A stretch of DNA of 64,000 bases from the NCBI RefSeq assembly GCF_040581485.1, contig NC_090132.1:11109001-11173000 (forward strand). Direction: 5' to 3'. The translations under genes were made by a program, and so were the position numbers. Below, piece after piece: positions 52,725 through 63,934 of the stretch (position 1 is its first letter; each line of letters opens with the position of its first letter). The notes beneath the pieces are model-generated. The model made no database searches and was not told the DNA's origin. It worked only from the letters and a program-made list of their open reading frames with translations. The stretch comes from Linepithema humile. Taxonomy: Eukaryota > Arthropoda > Insecta > Hymenoptera > Formicidae.

Positions 52725-52996
52725 ATATGAGCACTTCAGAGATAGAGTACGTTAAGTCACATGAACATAATTTTTCTTCTTACTGCTAAATTATTCTCAT
52801 TTTCAGTCCCATCTAAGTTTTCTTCAAGTTCTTCTAGTTCTTTATTATTGTTTTCATTATTGAATCGTCGAATCGCTATCAGGACTTAACGCTGTTTATT
52901 ATTGAGTAAAAATTGGAGTATAGAATCTTGTGATAATAATAACTCGAAATTGTCGAAAAATGTGATTTAACATAATATACCTCTGAGATGCTCATA
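52725..52996. repeat. Diverged inverted repeat, possible old foldback element
   Basis: Bases 52,725-52,762 (TATGAGCACTTCAGAG ... TTAAGTCACAT) pair in reverse complement with 52,960-52,996, with about 30 of 37 positions matching. Weaker similarity seems to extend outward. The 200-bp interior is not clearly palindromic. An old foldback or MITE is plausible. Confidence 0.5.
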
Positions 52997-53237
52997 CATT
53001 CATTTGAAATATGTAATATTGCAATTTTTATTATGTTATACTTTTACTGTATCAATTGCACGTGTAGATAGAAAAGTAAAAATTTCTTAAGATAAAATTT
53101 TTTTTGCGGAAAAAAATAAAAATACAGAACTGTTAATAAATTGCTAATCGACCGTTTTGTTGATTACGTCATCGCTCATAAGCATATATTCACATGTTTG
53201 AATACACATATGATTCTACATTATTCTACGTTATTCT

Positions 53238-53277
53238 ACGATTTTTGAGTGTTCTTATAAGAACACTGAAAAATCGT
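53238..53277. repeat. 40-bp near-perfect palindrome
   Basis: ACGATTTTT, then AGTGTTCTTATAAGAACACT (itself a perfect 20-bp palindrome), then AAAAATCGT, with a single unpaired G on each side. It directly follows tandem copies of TTATTCTACG at 53,221-53,240. Confidence 0.93.
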
Positions 53278-55606
53278 ATCCAAGTTAAAGAGATGATACT
53301 TCGAAATTGAGGGTGCTCGAGAAAACAGAATATGAGAGAGTTGATGGAGATAATCACAGTACAAGCGGAATAATGTTTTCAACGCGCCGTTTTGATGGAA
53401 TTCAAAATTTGTTTCTTTATCGGTCATAATTTTTCGGAATCTCTTCACTTGAATAAATTCCGCGGACTACGCGCGATGAAATAAGAGGGTTGCGTGTAAT
53501 TTCGACTCTACTATTTCTCATACATTTTCATCTACGTACTTGTATTGAAAAGCGCTTCAATTCGATATGTCATCCCCGCCTCCGATCCCATCATTCGCGG
53601 TTCCGCGACTCTAAAATTTTATCCCTTCCGTTTTCAGGGGTAAAGTATTGCTTGAAGTTCTTTAGTTAATGTTTGGAAAATGACTGTGCAATTTTGCATT
53701 TTTTTCATATTATAGAACGGATATATTATGTATGGAAAGAAGCATTAAAACTTTTTATAAGCATATTTTAAATTCTGATTTTTCTCGGAGAAATCATGAT
53801 CTTTTTCTGCGGAAGATTATTTCATAATACGTTACTCTTTTAACTTTACTTATTTGATAATATTTATTTGTGAGTTTTTTCCGCAATTTGTAATTCAAAT
53901 CTGACGATAATAATAAATCTCAATTAATATGTTCAATAATAAAATTTCAGTTTTTTCGATGGCTTTTATTGTCAAAAGCATGTCAAAACAGATTTAATTT
54001 TGGACATTTTGTCGTGGCATCGTATCTTTTTGTTTTAATATTGTGTTTGAATTGGAAGACATAAGTATTTTCGCATTATATCTTTATATTATTAAAAAAA
54101 AATGCTTTTATGAGCATGCGATGTCACAGGTGGGTTTCGATACTTTGCGTTGCTGCAGTGTATAAACTTGTCATCGGTGCTTGCGTATATTACGTATAAA
54201 AAACACAAAATGAACACAATAAATGATAAGACGTTAAAATGTACCGCGCCTCACACTGCACGCTATCCGTAGCGAGAGGGTGTCGCGTGAATAAGAGACA
54301 TACACGCGAGCGCATTATGCGAAAAATATGGTAATAATATTGCTTAGGCCAAGCAAAACAGCCCTCTGCATATGAAATATGCGGGATCGCGCTCCTGCAA
54401 CCGCCGTCTTCTACTCCTTCTTATTCATCTCGCCGCTTCTCCCGCGACCTCGAGCGCGCGGCTGCGTTTCGCGTTTACTCCTTTTCTCCTTTTAAAGCAC
54501 CTCATCTGCCGCGATCTCGAGAGCGCGTCCCGGATCCGACCGGCACCGCCGACTGAATATAAATGCAGCTTTCGTGCGTACTACCTAGGACGGGGGCGGC
54601 AACGCAATTCTCGGCGAATTAGTGGCGAAAAACAGGAATGCTACGCCGTCGCTCCGTCAGAGAAACGTGATTTACGTGTCGCCGTGATTTGCGTGATTTT
54701 AAAATCTTACAAGTATATTTAATCTTCGACGTGTCGGCTCAGTAAATCTTGGATATGTCTGAAAAATTTTGCTGAAATATTATCTGGAATTACAATATTA
54801 GCGCACGTATGGTCTGAATAATCTTCAATTACATATTAATTATATCCAAAGAAATTTTGGACATATTTAGACAACTTGCAATAATTGTTTTCACAAATTG
54901 CTGTAAACCGATTTATTTGGACACGTGTTTCTAAACTGATGAGAATTCAAACTAAAAATATTTTCTGAAAATATCTACTTAATGACTTTATTTTCGAAAA
55001 AGAATATCGTAGATTAAAATTTAATTTTATTAAGTTTATATTCTCACGAAAATGAAATAATTTCTGCATCTTGCTAATGGTCAAACTAATTAAACAAGAG
55101 AAAAGATGTGATATAATTTCAAGATATAACATTTTAATCTTGCATTTTGCAATTATATAATAAGAGAGGATACTGTTTAACCGCAAAAATGTTTTCATTT
55201 GTTTTATTCATGTACAATGCCTTTCCGTGTTCGCCCTTTAGAGTTTTCTACACCCTCTACTTTATATCGCCGTTAATATTCAAGACTGCGAACAAAATGA
55301 ATATTAAACGCGGTAATCGTTTTAACCCTTTAACGCACTATTCAATTTTTGCTTCATCTAAAAGTTATACATATGATACGCTTTAAAAAAATAACTCAAG
55401 TTTTATATTCTTTGTGCATTGTGTGTGATAAGTAAAAAGTAAGATCTTTTATACTAATGTCTGTCTTTATACTAATTATATATATATGTGTATAAAATGG
55501 AAAATTCTGACATAATGTAATGGTATTGCAATCTATTTTTAAAAATATATATTGAAAAATCAACTACGATACAGATAATTACATCTTTAAATATAATTTT
55601 TTAACT
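53278..55606. other. No gene seen; CpG-rich patch at 54,240-54,700
   Basis: AT-rich DNA around one GC-rich patch that carries a 116-codon plus frame (54,372-54,722). That frame begins with a hydrophobic stretch, but it is otherwise Arg/Ser-rich without a domain and is not called. The rest is featureless. Confidence 0.45.
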
Positions 55607-55678
55607 TTCTGAGTAGTTTAGTGGTCAGAACATTCGCCCGGCAAGCGGAAGATCCGGGTTCAATTCCCTGCTTAGCCA
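55607..55678 (+). pseudogene. tRNA-like sequence: SINE head or tRNA pseudogene
   Basis: The sequence folds as a tRNA cloverleaf. The acceptor is TTCTGAG with CTTAGCC (two unpaired end positions and a G-T). The D arm is 55,616-55,631. The anticodon stem TTCGC/GCGGA has loop CCGGCAA, giving a formal GGC (Ala) anticodon at 55,640-55,642. The variable loop is 4 nt, and the T arm CCGGG-TTCAATT-CCCTG has one mismatch. It carries a good B box (GGGTTCAATTCC). The loop has C instead of the near-universal U at position 33, which argues against a working tRNA. A run of six T follows at 55,693-55,698. The A-box/B-box text resembles tRNA-derived SINE heads, but no clear SINE body or tail is visible. Confidence 0.7.
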
Positions 55679-55699
55679 CTCGCGCCCTGATATTTTTTC

Positions 55700-56294
55700 T
55701 CTCTCTTCCTTTCTTTCCAATAATTCCTATCAGTACATAATGATTCTCCATATATGAGAACAATGTATTAAAATTTTCGTATACTCTAAGTATCTCGAAC
55801 CAGAGATCGGTGTACAAATTAACTGTCTCACGTAGACTAATAAATTAATTTTTTTAAGAAAAATTAAAATAATTTTGCACTAACATCCCGCGACGGCTCT
55901 TAATGCCTTTCTATCATATTATTTGATAGTTATCATATATGAACCTTTCCATTATATGTATTATTTGTGTTTTTAACTTTAATTTTATATGATGAAAAAT
56001 CTAGGTACATAAATTAATGAAAAATATATATCAATATAAAAATATATATTAATTAGTCAATAATCACATTTGTGTTCCAATTTTGCATTATTTTTCTACT
56101 AGAAGTAAAACAGATATATGATGAAATATGTTATGTACTTGTAATCTTTCTCACGTAAATAATAATAATTTAATTAATGATAAGAATTATTTTTTTAAAG
56201 AGAAAGATATATATTAAAATAAAATTTCTATGTCAAAGTATGTGTAATATTTTGATGGTACAAACTGAGAACACTTTATAAAATATGTATAATA
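55700..56294. other. No gene seen
   Basis: AT-rich sequence between the tRNA-like sequence and the satellite-bearing element. Nothing is recognised. Confidence 0.55.
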
Positions 56295-56379
56295 CCCAGT
56301 AAACATTCGATATCTTATGTATATACATGAAATATCCATAATGTGAAAAAAAAATGTACTGTATATACTATGTACATAC

Positions 56380-57600
56380 ATATGATATACGCTGATGTAA
56401 ATACATTTGTGGATATACATAAGATATCTTATAGATATACATAGAATGTATATTCGAACGAGATCGCTGCCTGCATATACATAGAATATACCTCGCGTAC
56501 ATTTCATGTATATACATCAAACGTATATACATACGATATACGCTGAGGTAGATACATTTATGAATATACATAGGATATCGTATGGATATACATACAATGT
56601 ATATTCGAACAAGATCGCTGCCTGTATATACATAGAATATACCTCGTGTACATTCCATGTATATACATGTAACGTACATACGATATACGTTGAGGTAGAT
56701 ACATTTATGGATATACATAAGATATCGTATGGATATACATACAATGTATATTCGAACGAGATCGCTGCCTGTATACTAGAATATACCTCGTGTACATTCC
56801 ATGTATATACATGAAACCAAGGTTGGGAAAGTTACTTTATAAAAGTAACTCGTTACTGTTACCGTTTTTTTTTCTAAAAAGTAACTCGTTGTCATTACTC
56901 GTTACCAATTTTAAAAAGGAACTCGTTACCGTTGCCGTTACTCAAAAAGTAATGAATTGTTACAATTTTATTTACTTTTTTTATATATAATACAAATTTT
57001 ATGCACAATTTTTCTAATACAAGATTAAATTAAACATTACAAATTTACAGTAAACATTAAAAATTTTTAAACATTATTTTTCATTAAAGTAACAAAAATG
57101 ATATAATTTTAATAATGATATTATATTAATATTGTATTAATATAAAATGTAATAATTTTAATGATATATAATAAAAGTAATAATTTTGATAATAAGATAT
57201 TTTAAATAAGAAAAATTTTTAAAATAAGTTGTAAACCAGCTTTCTTAAAAATTTTTAGATGCTGTGAATATAAATTAAAAAGTTTTCTTATTGTTAGTTT
57301 GTCTATAAATTCGTAGATATATAGAGTAAATTTGAGAAATGTAACGATAAAAATAACTGTTAAATTCGTTACTCGTTACCGAAAAATGTAACAAAGTTAC
57401 TTTTTTTGTTACAAAAAAAAATTTGTAACGCCGTTACCGTTACAGTTACCGAAAAAAAGTAATTGTAACGGTAACGGCGTTACAAGTAACGCGTTACTTC
57501 CCAACCCTGCATGTAACATACATATATACGATATACGCTGATGTAAGTACATTTATAGATATACATAGGATATCGTATGGATATACATAGAATCAGGCAT
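56380..57600. repeat. ~148-bp tandem array (about four units, interrupted)
   Basis: The marker CGYTGAKGTARRTACATT recurs at 56,390, 56,541, 56,688 and 57,536. Spacings are 151 and 147 bp and, once the 700-bp MITE insertion and its duplication are removed, 148 bp. Each complete unit also carries GATCGCTGCCTG and ATATACCTCG. Frames of up to 116 codons on both strands encode Tyr/Ile/Met-rich repeats because 147 is a multiple of three. These are not taken as genes. Confidence 0.88.
56818..57509. mobile_element. 692-bp hAT-type MITE with 8-bp target duplication
   Basis: The ends are CAAGGTTGGGAA on the left and TTCCCAACCCTG on the right (CAGGGTTGGGAA in reverse complement), the pattern of hAT termini. 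The flanking octamers are CATGAAAC (56,810-56,817) and CATGTAAC (57,510-57,517), 7 of 8 identical, as expected for hAT. Subterminal regions are packed with GTAAC/GTTAC motifs in both orientations, and the centre is AT-rich without a transposase. The neighbouring satellite unit reads CATGTAAC at the equivalent place, so the left copy has probably mutated. Confidence 0.85.
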
Positions 57601-57864
57601 TAGTTCGTTCGCTTGTCGCTATGTGACGCATTATGCGCTATCTCGTATTTAAGTTTTAATCATGAAAACTATATAAAACTTGCAAAAAGCGGGTAATAAT
57701 ATTGAAGTCTTCAATTTGAAGATGTAATAACTTTTTCTATCAGTTTAATATCTGAATCCCAACACAGGGAATTTAGATAAACTGATTGTTCAAAAATTGG
57801 GTAGATAAATATCCGAATGAATGAAAATTGTTTATTATTAAAAAACGTACTGTATATACTATGT

Positions 57865-58045
57865 ACATACATAGAATGTACCTCATGTACATACCACGAA
57901 TGTGTATTGCATATCCTCGGAATATATCCTATGTACATACTGCAAACGTGCACTGCACATCCTCGGAATATACCCCATGTATATACTACGAATGTATACT
58001 GCATATCTTTGGAATATACCTATGTATGTACTATGGACATCCTAT
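57865..58045. repeat. 46-bp tandem array (about 3-4 units)
   Basis: GCATATCCTCGGAATAT-like marks recur at 57,909, 57,955 and 58,001, exactly 46 bp apart, with substitutions between copies. The units share TATGTACATAC-type motifs with the 148-bp array to the left. Confidence 0.88.
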
Positions 58046-58187
58046 GTACATCCATGTGGTAATTATTTCACATACATAAGATATGCGCTTTATATACTTT
58101 TCACATTCTCTGTATATACATAGAATATACAATATACATATATGTATATACATAGAACGTACATAGAATGTCCTAATGTTTATTGGG

Positions 58188-59814
58188 TATATATGAAGCA
58201 CCTTGTAGATTGTATTTCCATGATATTTCATAATCAGCATAATAAAAAATGCGATAATGCGGAATTCTACACCCTAAAAATTAAAAAATTATATTTAAAA
58301 GCAGAATAATTGGCATAAAGGCTTGAATTTTTTCTTAACATCTCTATATCGCCATGCTGTCAAGAAAGACCAATTTTGTTTAAGTTACGCGTTGTAAGCA
58401 CCCTTTAGTTTCCTTGAGAAGCATCTTGACGAATTTACCTTTCATTAGAAGAAAGCTACCCTTTTGTCCTATCTAAAGGTGCTCTATCCAATATTCTCGC
58501 ACCCCTTTTCGCTTCTAATTCCTGAGTCCGGAACAACCTGGCATTTTTCTCACCCTTTGCTCGTCCCTCGCGCGGCGCGTGAAAAATATTGGATAATTTT
58601 CCGGGTCAGAAAATCTGCTGTTGCTCGACTTAATTGTATCATCAAGAACTCCTTGAGTTTGGCAAGACGAGACTTAAGTAATATCGTACAATTTTTAACC
58701 GCAATCTCATCCGATATTCCGGCAGCGTCGGGCTTGAAATTCAAAACGGGTTGACGCCATTCGAATTCCCCAACTCTTCGTGTACCATGTTCCTCTTAAT
58801 CGTGCTTCCTTTTTACGTCGATATCGTTCATCGTCAAGATATTTCTTTCCAGCAACAGGAAAATATATTTCATAAAAAATTATATAAAAAACGCTTTATT
58901 AAATAAAAATGAAAGTGTTTCAATTTATCAAAATTATTGTTAATTTGGATAATATCCAGCAAAAAACTTAGTTGGAACTAATAGAATATTAATTTTAATT
59001 ATTATTTAACATATAATCTTCTGAAATATAAAATATGCCCACGGCAGATTGCAATTATTGAATTCATTTTACAAATAAAATAGAAATACGCGGACGTCGA
59101 TTAAGCAAAATCACATAAAACATTGTTATAAAAACGAGATTGAAAGGAACAACGCGATTTCTCGATAAAGCGATCGCAAAAGTACGTCAAGAACATTGGC
59201 GGCTAGCCTCCCTTGTATTTTTCATCCCTCGGAAACGGAGGCACGGAGGAATGCAAAAGCGAAGTGCTGCAAAAGTGGGGCGGCGAGGCGACTGCGGCCG
59301 GAGGTTCGTCGTCGGCCTGACGGACTCTCTCTTTTGTGCAAACAAACCAAAATGGACTGCGAATAAATATGCGTCTATGAGCAAAAGCGAACGCCCGTAT
59401 GCTGGGTCATGATCCGTCCATGTACGCGGCAGGATTGCGGGGCCGGCGGGATCGCAGGGATGAGTGAATCGCGTAGTGCGAGAGGGCGGGATACGTCGGG
59501 GATTTAGGGACCTTTAATGGAGCTCGTCTGCCCCGCGACTACCAGAAAAGGAATTCGCCACTTTCCATTATTCACTCTGCGCCTTTTTTTATCGCGTCGC
59601 GCCGCCTTTTTGTGAAAATCGCGTGGGAATCGCTCTTTCGAAAGACGGCAGACTCGATAATTTTCTGTCTTCAGCATCTATATCGGATATTCTCTGTTTT
59701 TCGAATGCACGCGAAAAACACATGTTACAAAAAAGTATAACCAATTAATATCGTATTTATCCTTTCATGTTTATATAACTTCTCCTATTAATTAGAATGC
59801 AATATATACATATA
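58188..59814. other. No gene seen; two CpG-rich patches
   Basis: GC-richer patches at 58,440-58,800 and 59,140-59,660 contain opposing frames of 64-96 codons without motifs. AT-rich DNA lies between them. Confidence 0.45.
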
Positions 59815-60302
59815 CAGGATGGTTCACGCAACTGGGCCGGATTCTAGTATTTGTTGTATTGAAGATGGAAAAAAATGGTAGAAGCAAAAGTTAAATGGCA
59901 TAAGAAAAAAAACTTTTTTTCATTGATTTATTTTTTTGTAAGTGCAACGTTAACGTAACAAAACGTAAGTGCACCGAAAAAGTGCAATTGCACTTATTTT
60001 TAATGGCATTACTTATATAATTTTTTTTGCATAAATAAATTCTTCTGAATATTTTGTATATAAAAGTATTAGGATAAGGTGTTCGAAAGGTAAATATTTC
60101 ACGACATATTTGAAATTTTCCCTAATTTCTTTTTACACAGAATATTCAGAAGAACCTATTTATGCAAAAAACATATAATTTTATTTTAAAAGAAAATATG
60201 CATTTGCACTTTTCATGTCATTCAACTTTTCTCTGTACCAGTATTTTTTCTATTTTCAACAGAACAAGTACTAGAACACGGCTTGCGTGGATTACCAATC
60301 TG
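59815..60302. mobile_element. 488-bp foldback element with TA target duplication
   Basis: The left half (from CAGGATGGTTCACGCAA) pairs in reverse complement with the right half (ending TTGCGTGGATTACCAATCTG reading to the right). Inner matching blocks include TTCTAGTA, AGTTGAATG-like sequence, AAAAGTGCAA, ATAATTTT, TTTTGCATAAATA and TTCTTCTGAATATT. TA lies on each side (59,813-59,814 and 60,303-60,304). Arms of about 230 bp are roughly 75% identical. No coding frame is inside. The left flank ATATACATATA is the same as that of the 30-kb foldback. Confidence 0.78.
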
Positions 60303-61106
60303 TATATAGAATCAGATACGAAAACTGTCGAATAATATCAGTATATTTAATTATCACGTAATTATAACGAATATAACATTTTAATTTATGAATTCTTTTA
60401 TTTTGATAATTTCTTAATTTGTAATGAAATTTGAAAGAGTTACGTAAATTTAATTCTTTACTTTTCTGTGACATATCATGTAAAAGAATGACAAAATCAA
60501 TAAGTTTGTAATTAAACCTATTTACTTATCTACGTGATCAATCTATCTAATGTACTACAGTTTTTTGATTAAGTTACATTTGGATTATACCCGAGATAAG
60601 AATTGTCCAGTTGATTTTCTCATTTTATTAAGTCGATTTGTCTTCGATATTAAATAAATTCGTTTCGTAACTTTCTCATCAATCTTACTTCAGGACATTT
60701 TGTAGCTGAACGATAATACTGTGCGATATAACACGAGATGTTTTGTTTCTTGCTGACTTTCGCCATTAGCGCGTAGCCGCCTCTGGCGGCGGGAATAAAT
60801 TTCCGACTACGTCCGCCGAAGAAAATGAAATAAAGGATACATCTGTTTGGTGGAGCATAATTTCCCGTTTCTTGGACCTTTCCTGCCTCCGAGCCACGTT
60901 GTTTCCTGCCCGCGTTGGCCACAAGTCGTTAATGAAAATCAAACAACGGAAAAATTACATCCACTTGGCGGTAACCATCGTCCCAGTCTTTTCCACCCCT
61001 GAGACTTTTCAGGGGCGGTTTTGCCTTCGTCAGCTTTTCCTTTCCTCCACTGCATCAGCGAGGGCTTTTAGCGGCCTTTCTCCCGTTCTTCCAGTGCTCT
61101 GCTCCC
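60303..61106. other. No gene seen; CpG-rich patch from 60,740
   Basis: AT-rich DNA is followed by a GC-richer stretch with opposing frames and no motif. Confidence 0.45.
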
Positions 61107-61162
61107 CCCCCCCTCCCTCTCCCTCTCTCTTTCCCTCTCCCTCTTCTTTTCCTTATCTCCTC

Positions 61163-61230
<68 letters not shown>
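61107..61230. repeat. C/CT-rich tract ending in (TC)n microsatellite
   Basis: C-rich and CCCTCT sequence leads into a clean TC run at about 61,165-61,230, with one TTTC interruption. The plus frame 60,872-61,285 crosses it as Ser-Leu repeats and is rejected. Confidence 0.93.
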
Positions 61231-63934
61231 ACGTGGCTCTTTTCTCTTTTGTTCGATCTTTTCCCCTTTGTTCATCCTTCGTTAGTCTACTGTATCTTTG
61301 CGAAAATGGTATTAATAGAAGTCGTGTTTGCTGCTGCTCGATATTACAATATCGTGTTCGATGTAACGAGGAAGTCTAACAGTGTTTGTACAACTACAAC
61401 GGCAGTCTGAAAACTGTTGTTTCTTTGTTGCAGTGTTTGAGTTACCTTTTTCGGAAAATGGACATAGAGGAGTATTTAAAAAAAAAAAAATATAAAGCAG
61501 GTTATCGAATATTTTACACGTCCTTTTTAGCACACAAATTGATTGTCTTTTGCTATCGCATTTGATGTGATTCATATAACTTACGTAATCTTATTATGTA
61601 GATTAAATTTTCCGTTCATATTGGGAGATTTTCAAGTGAAAGAGCTTGAAGAATACTGGCAGCTTATAAAAGTTTAACACGCTCAGACATTTCAAATAAT
61701 TTCTTAATCATGTAAAAGCGTATGCTTTTGATACGCTGGTGTAGTTATTTCGGCAATTGACTTAATTTAATCAAAACGGGATAGACACAATATGCCGCGT
61801 GAGATTCGAGTGTGGGTATTTTGTCGACCCCGCGTTTTTTGCTTTATTTCTTTGGCAAGGAAGCCACAAGATCCGCCAGCCGGAAAGTTAGGAGCGAAGA
61901 AAGGACTCTTCATAATTCAAATGGCCACTAATTGATACTGAATTATTAATCGGAACGAAAGTAAAACACAAGCCTCCTCCGGCGCGAAGAGATTACCTGG
62001 CCATTGCCTAAGGATTTATCTGGTTGCCAGTTTCTTGAAAGAGAACATTGTTCCGTCCAAACGACGAATTGTTTCGCGACAACAATGTTTAACTTTGTTG
62101 ATCGAAAACTCTCGTTTTTACATTTTAATTATTGTTGCTTATCGATTTCCCATTTTTCAATTGTTATTATCTAGCTAATAATGACGATATCTATAACGAT
62201 TATTAAAAATTTATAATTATCTCTATAATTGTATATTTATTATTCATGTATCTACTATTTCATGAAATCAATCAAGATGTTTTTTTAAATCGCGTCGAAT
62301 AATTTTTAAATTGTACGATGAAAACTTTGCAACTTTATTTTTTTGCAACTAACAAATCAGTAATTTAGCAATTTAGAAAGAAAAAAATTACAAAAATGTT
62401 TAAAATGTGTAAAATTATCGCTGGATTCATCCCTGACATTTTTGTCAAGTCGATTCAGAATTAGAAGCAAATAAAATATAACTTGCAAAGTCTGTACTTG
62501 CAAGTCGTTTAGTTTGACTGACTATACCGGTGTTTCTGGCTGAAAACACATATCCTATTGAAACGGAAGAAGAAATCGAAGATTGGCACTGCGACGACAC
62601 GTACGACGTTGCACATTTCGCGATGCGTACGCGAAAATCGCTGAACCGATGGATGTAAGCAAACCCGCAGAATGTCAAAATTACTCTCTCCGATGCACCC
62701 TGTGTTCCGGTTTCTCTGTTCATCCGTTCTCGTTCTCACCCTTCGTCGATGTCGGCGGCGCTATGCTCTCGTGGGCGCACGCACATACTTTCTCGCTCCC
62801 TCTGCCTCTTCGGTACCATCTCTTTGGACAGCCTCGACCTTCTGTATCTCGCCTATCCAGCTGCGACAATCCCACACCTCTATACATTAATTCCTGTACA
62901 TACAGACAGTGGATACCTACGGGAGAGCATACCGCGGGCAACGTTTACCTTGCATAATGCCAACGATCTTTGTTTCTTTGCGCTGCGTCGTCCGTTATAT
63001 TATTTCGAGAGTGCCGAAAGGCCACTTTTTCAGACTTCCGTCATTTGTAAAATATGTCAAGAGCAACGTAAACATATTTAATACACGTGTAAATATTTTG
63101 TTGCGGATAGACAACATCATGATTATTTGCATTATTAATTGCCTCATAGTTGGTAAAATATTGAAACAAATTATAAAATAGCTAAATTGTTTCTTGCAAT
63201 TATCTCAAAGAACAAACGGTTTTTTTTTCATAGAATTACAATAAATTACACGCATTATATACATGAATAGTAATTTTAAAAAATGATTGTAAAGCATTTT
63301 AATTATTGAGCATAAAAAGCATAAAAATTATCTATAAAATTTTTTTTTAACATTATTCCAAAAATATTTGCATCTTCGACTATAAATTGATGATTGATAA
63401 CATTCGTCACGACACTGTCAGAAATTTTGACGTACACAGTTCGACGATTACTAACAGTGATGATAATTCAATTGAGAATTTTTGTAACGATCGACATGTT
63501 CGAGACACCGTCGGATGATAGGCAAATTCTGCAAGGGAACGACGGGATCGCGGAATCCTGGCGAGCGAAGGTTAGCGAATCGTACTAATTGATACGAATG
63601 GAAGGGCGCTTCTACATTGTCAATCGGGAGAATCAACTTGGATAGAAGTCCGTCCAGGGTCGTCATCGTGATACGTTCGGTCGCGTCGCTGCACTAAAAT
63701 AAACCTTGGAAACGAGTGACCACGACCAGGTAACTCCGGGATTGCGGCATTGAGGGTTCAGGGGAGAGAAGTGAGCGGGGTGGGAAGGCGGAGGAGGTCG
63801 ACGGCGATGAGTCCGAGTTTTTGAGAGGCTGACGAACCAATCACGGGGCCATCTATAATGTACACAGCCCGTTAACGATTGAGACCAGAGACATTCCGTC
63901 CGCTTGGTCCCTAGCCATTCTCCAAATATCCGCC
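61231..63934. other. No gene seen; CpG-rich patches near 62,580-63,000 and 63,500-63,930
   Basis: AT-rich DNA carries two GC-rich patches. The first holds frames of up to 124 codons (62,583-62,957), overlapped in other frames and on the other strand, without motifs. The second precedes the candidate exon at the right edge and includes a TATAAT at 63,854-63,859. Confidence 0.4.

Larger units (their letters stand above)
56295..58187. mobile_element. 1.9-kb element with short inverted ends and internal tandem arrays
   Basis: CCCAGTAAACATT at 56,295-56,307 is matched in reverse complement by AATGTTTATTGGG at 58,175-58,187 (one mismatch), and each end is flanked by TA (56,293-56,294 and 58,188-58,189). 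Inside, a ~148-bp tandem array fills the left part and a 46-bp array the right part. Both are rich in TATACATA motifs, and a 26-bp sequence (56,356-56,381 and 57,847-57,872) is repeated exactly in direct orientation. A unique middle lies at about 57,600-57,840. A hAT-type MITE has inserted in the left array. No transposase is visible. Known foldback-type elements also carry tandem arrays in their arms, but membership in any named family is not shown here. Confidence 0.6.

Noticed and set aside
56214..56814. Tyr/Ile/Met-rich frames on both strands (75-116 codons)
   Set aside because: They are read from the ~148-bp tandem array, whose length near a multiple of three keeps frames open on both strands.
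57711..58240. Tyr/Cys/Ile-rich frames on both strands
   Set aside because: They arise from the 46-bp array and neighbouring TATACATA-rich DNA, with no independent coding evidence.
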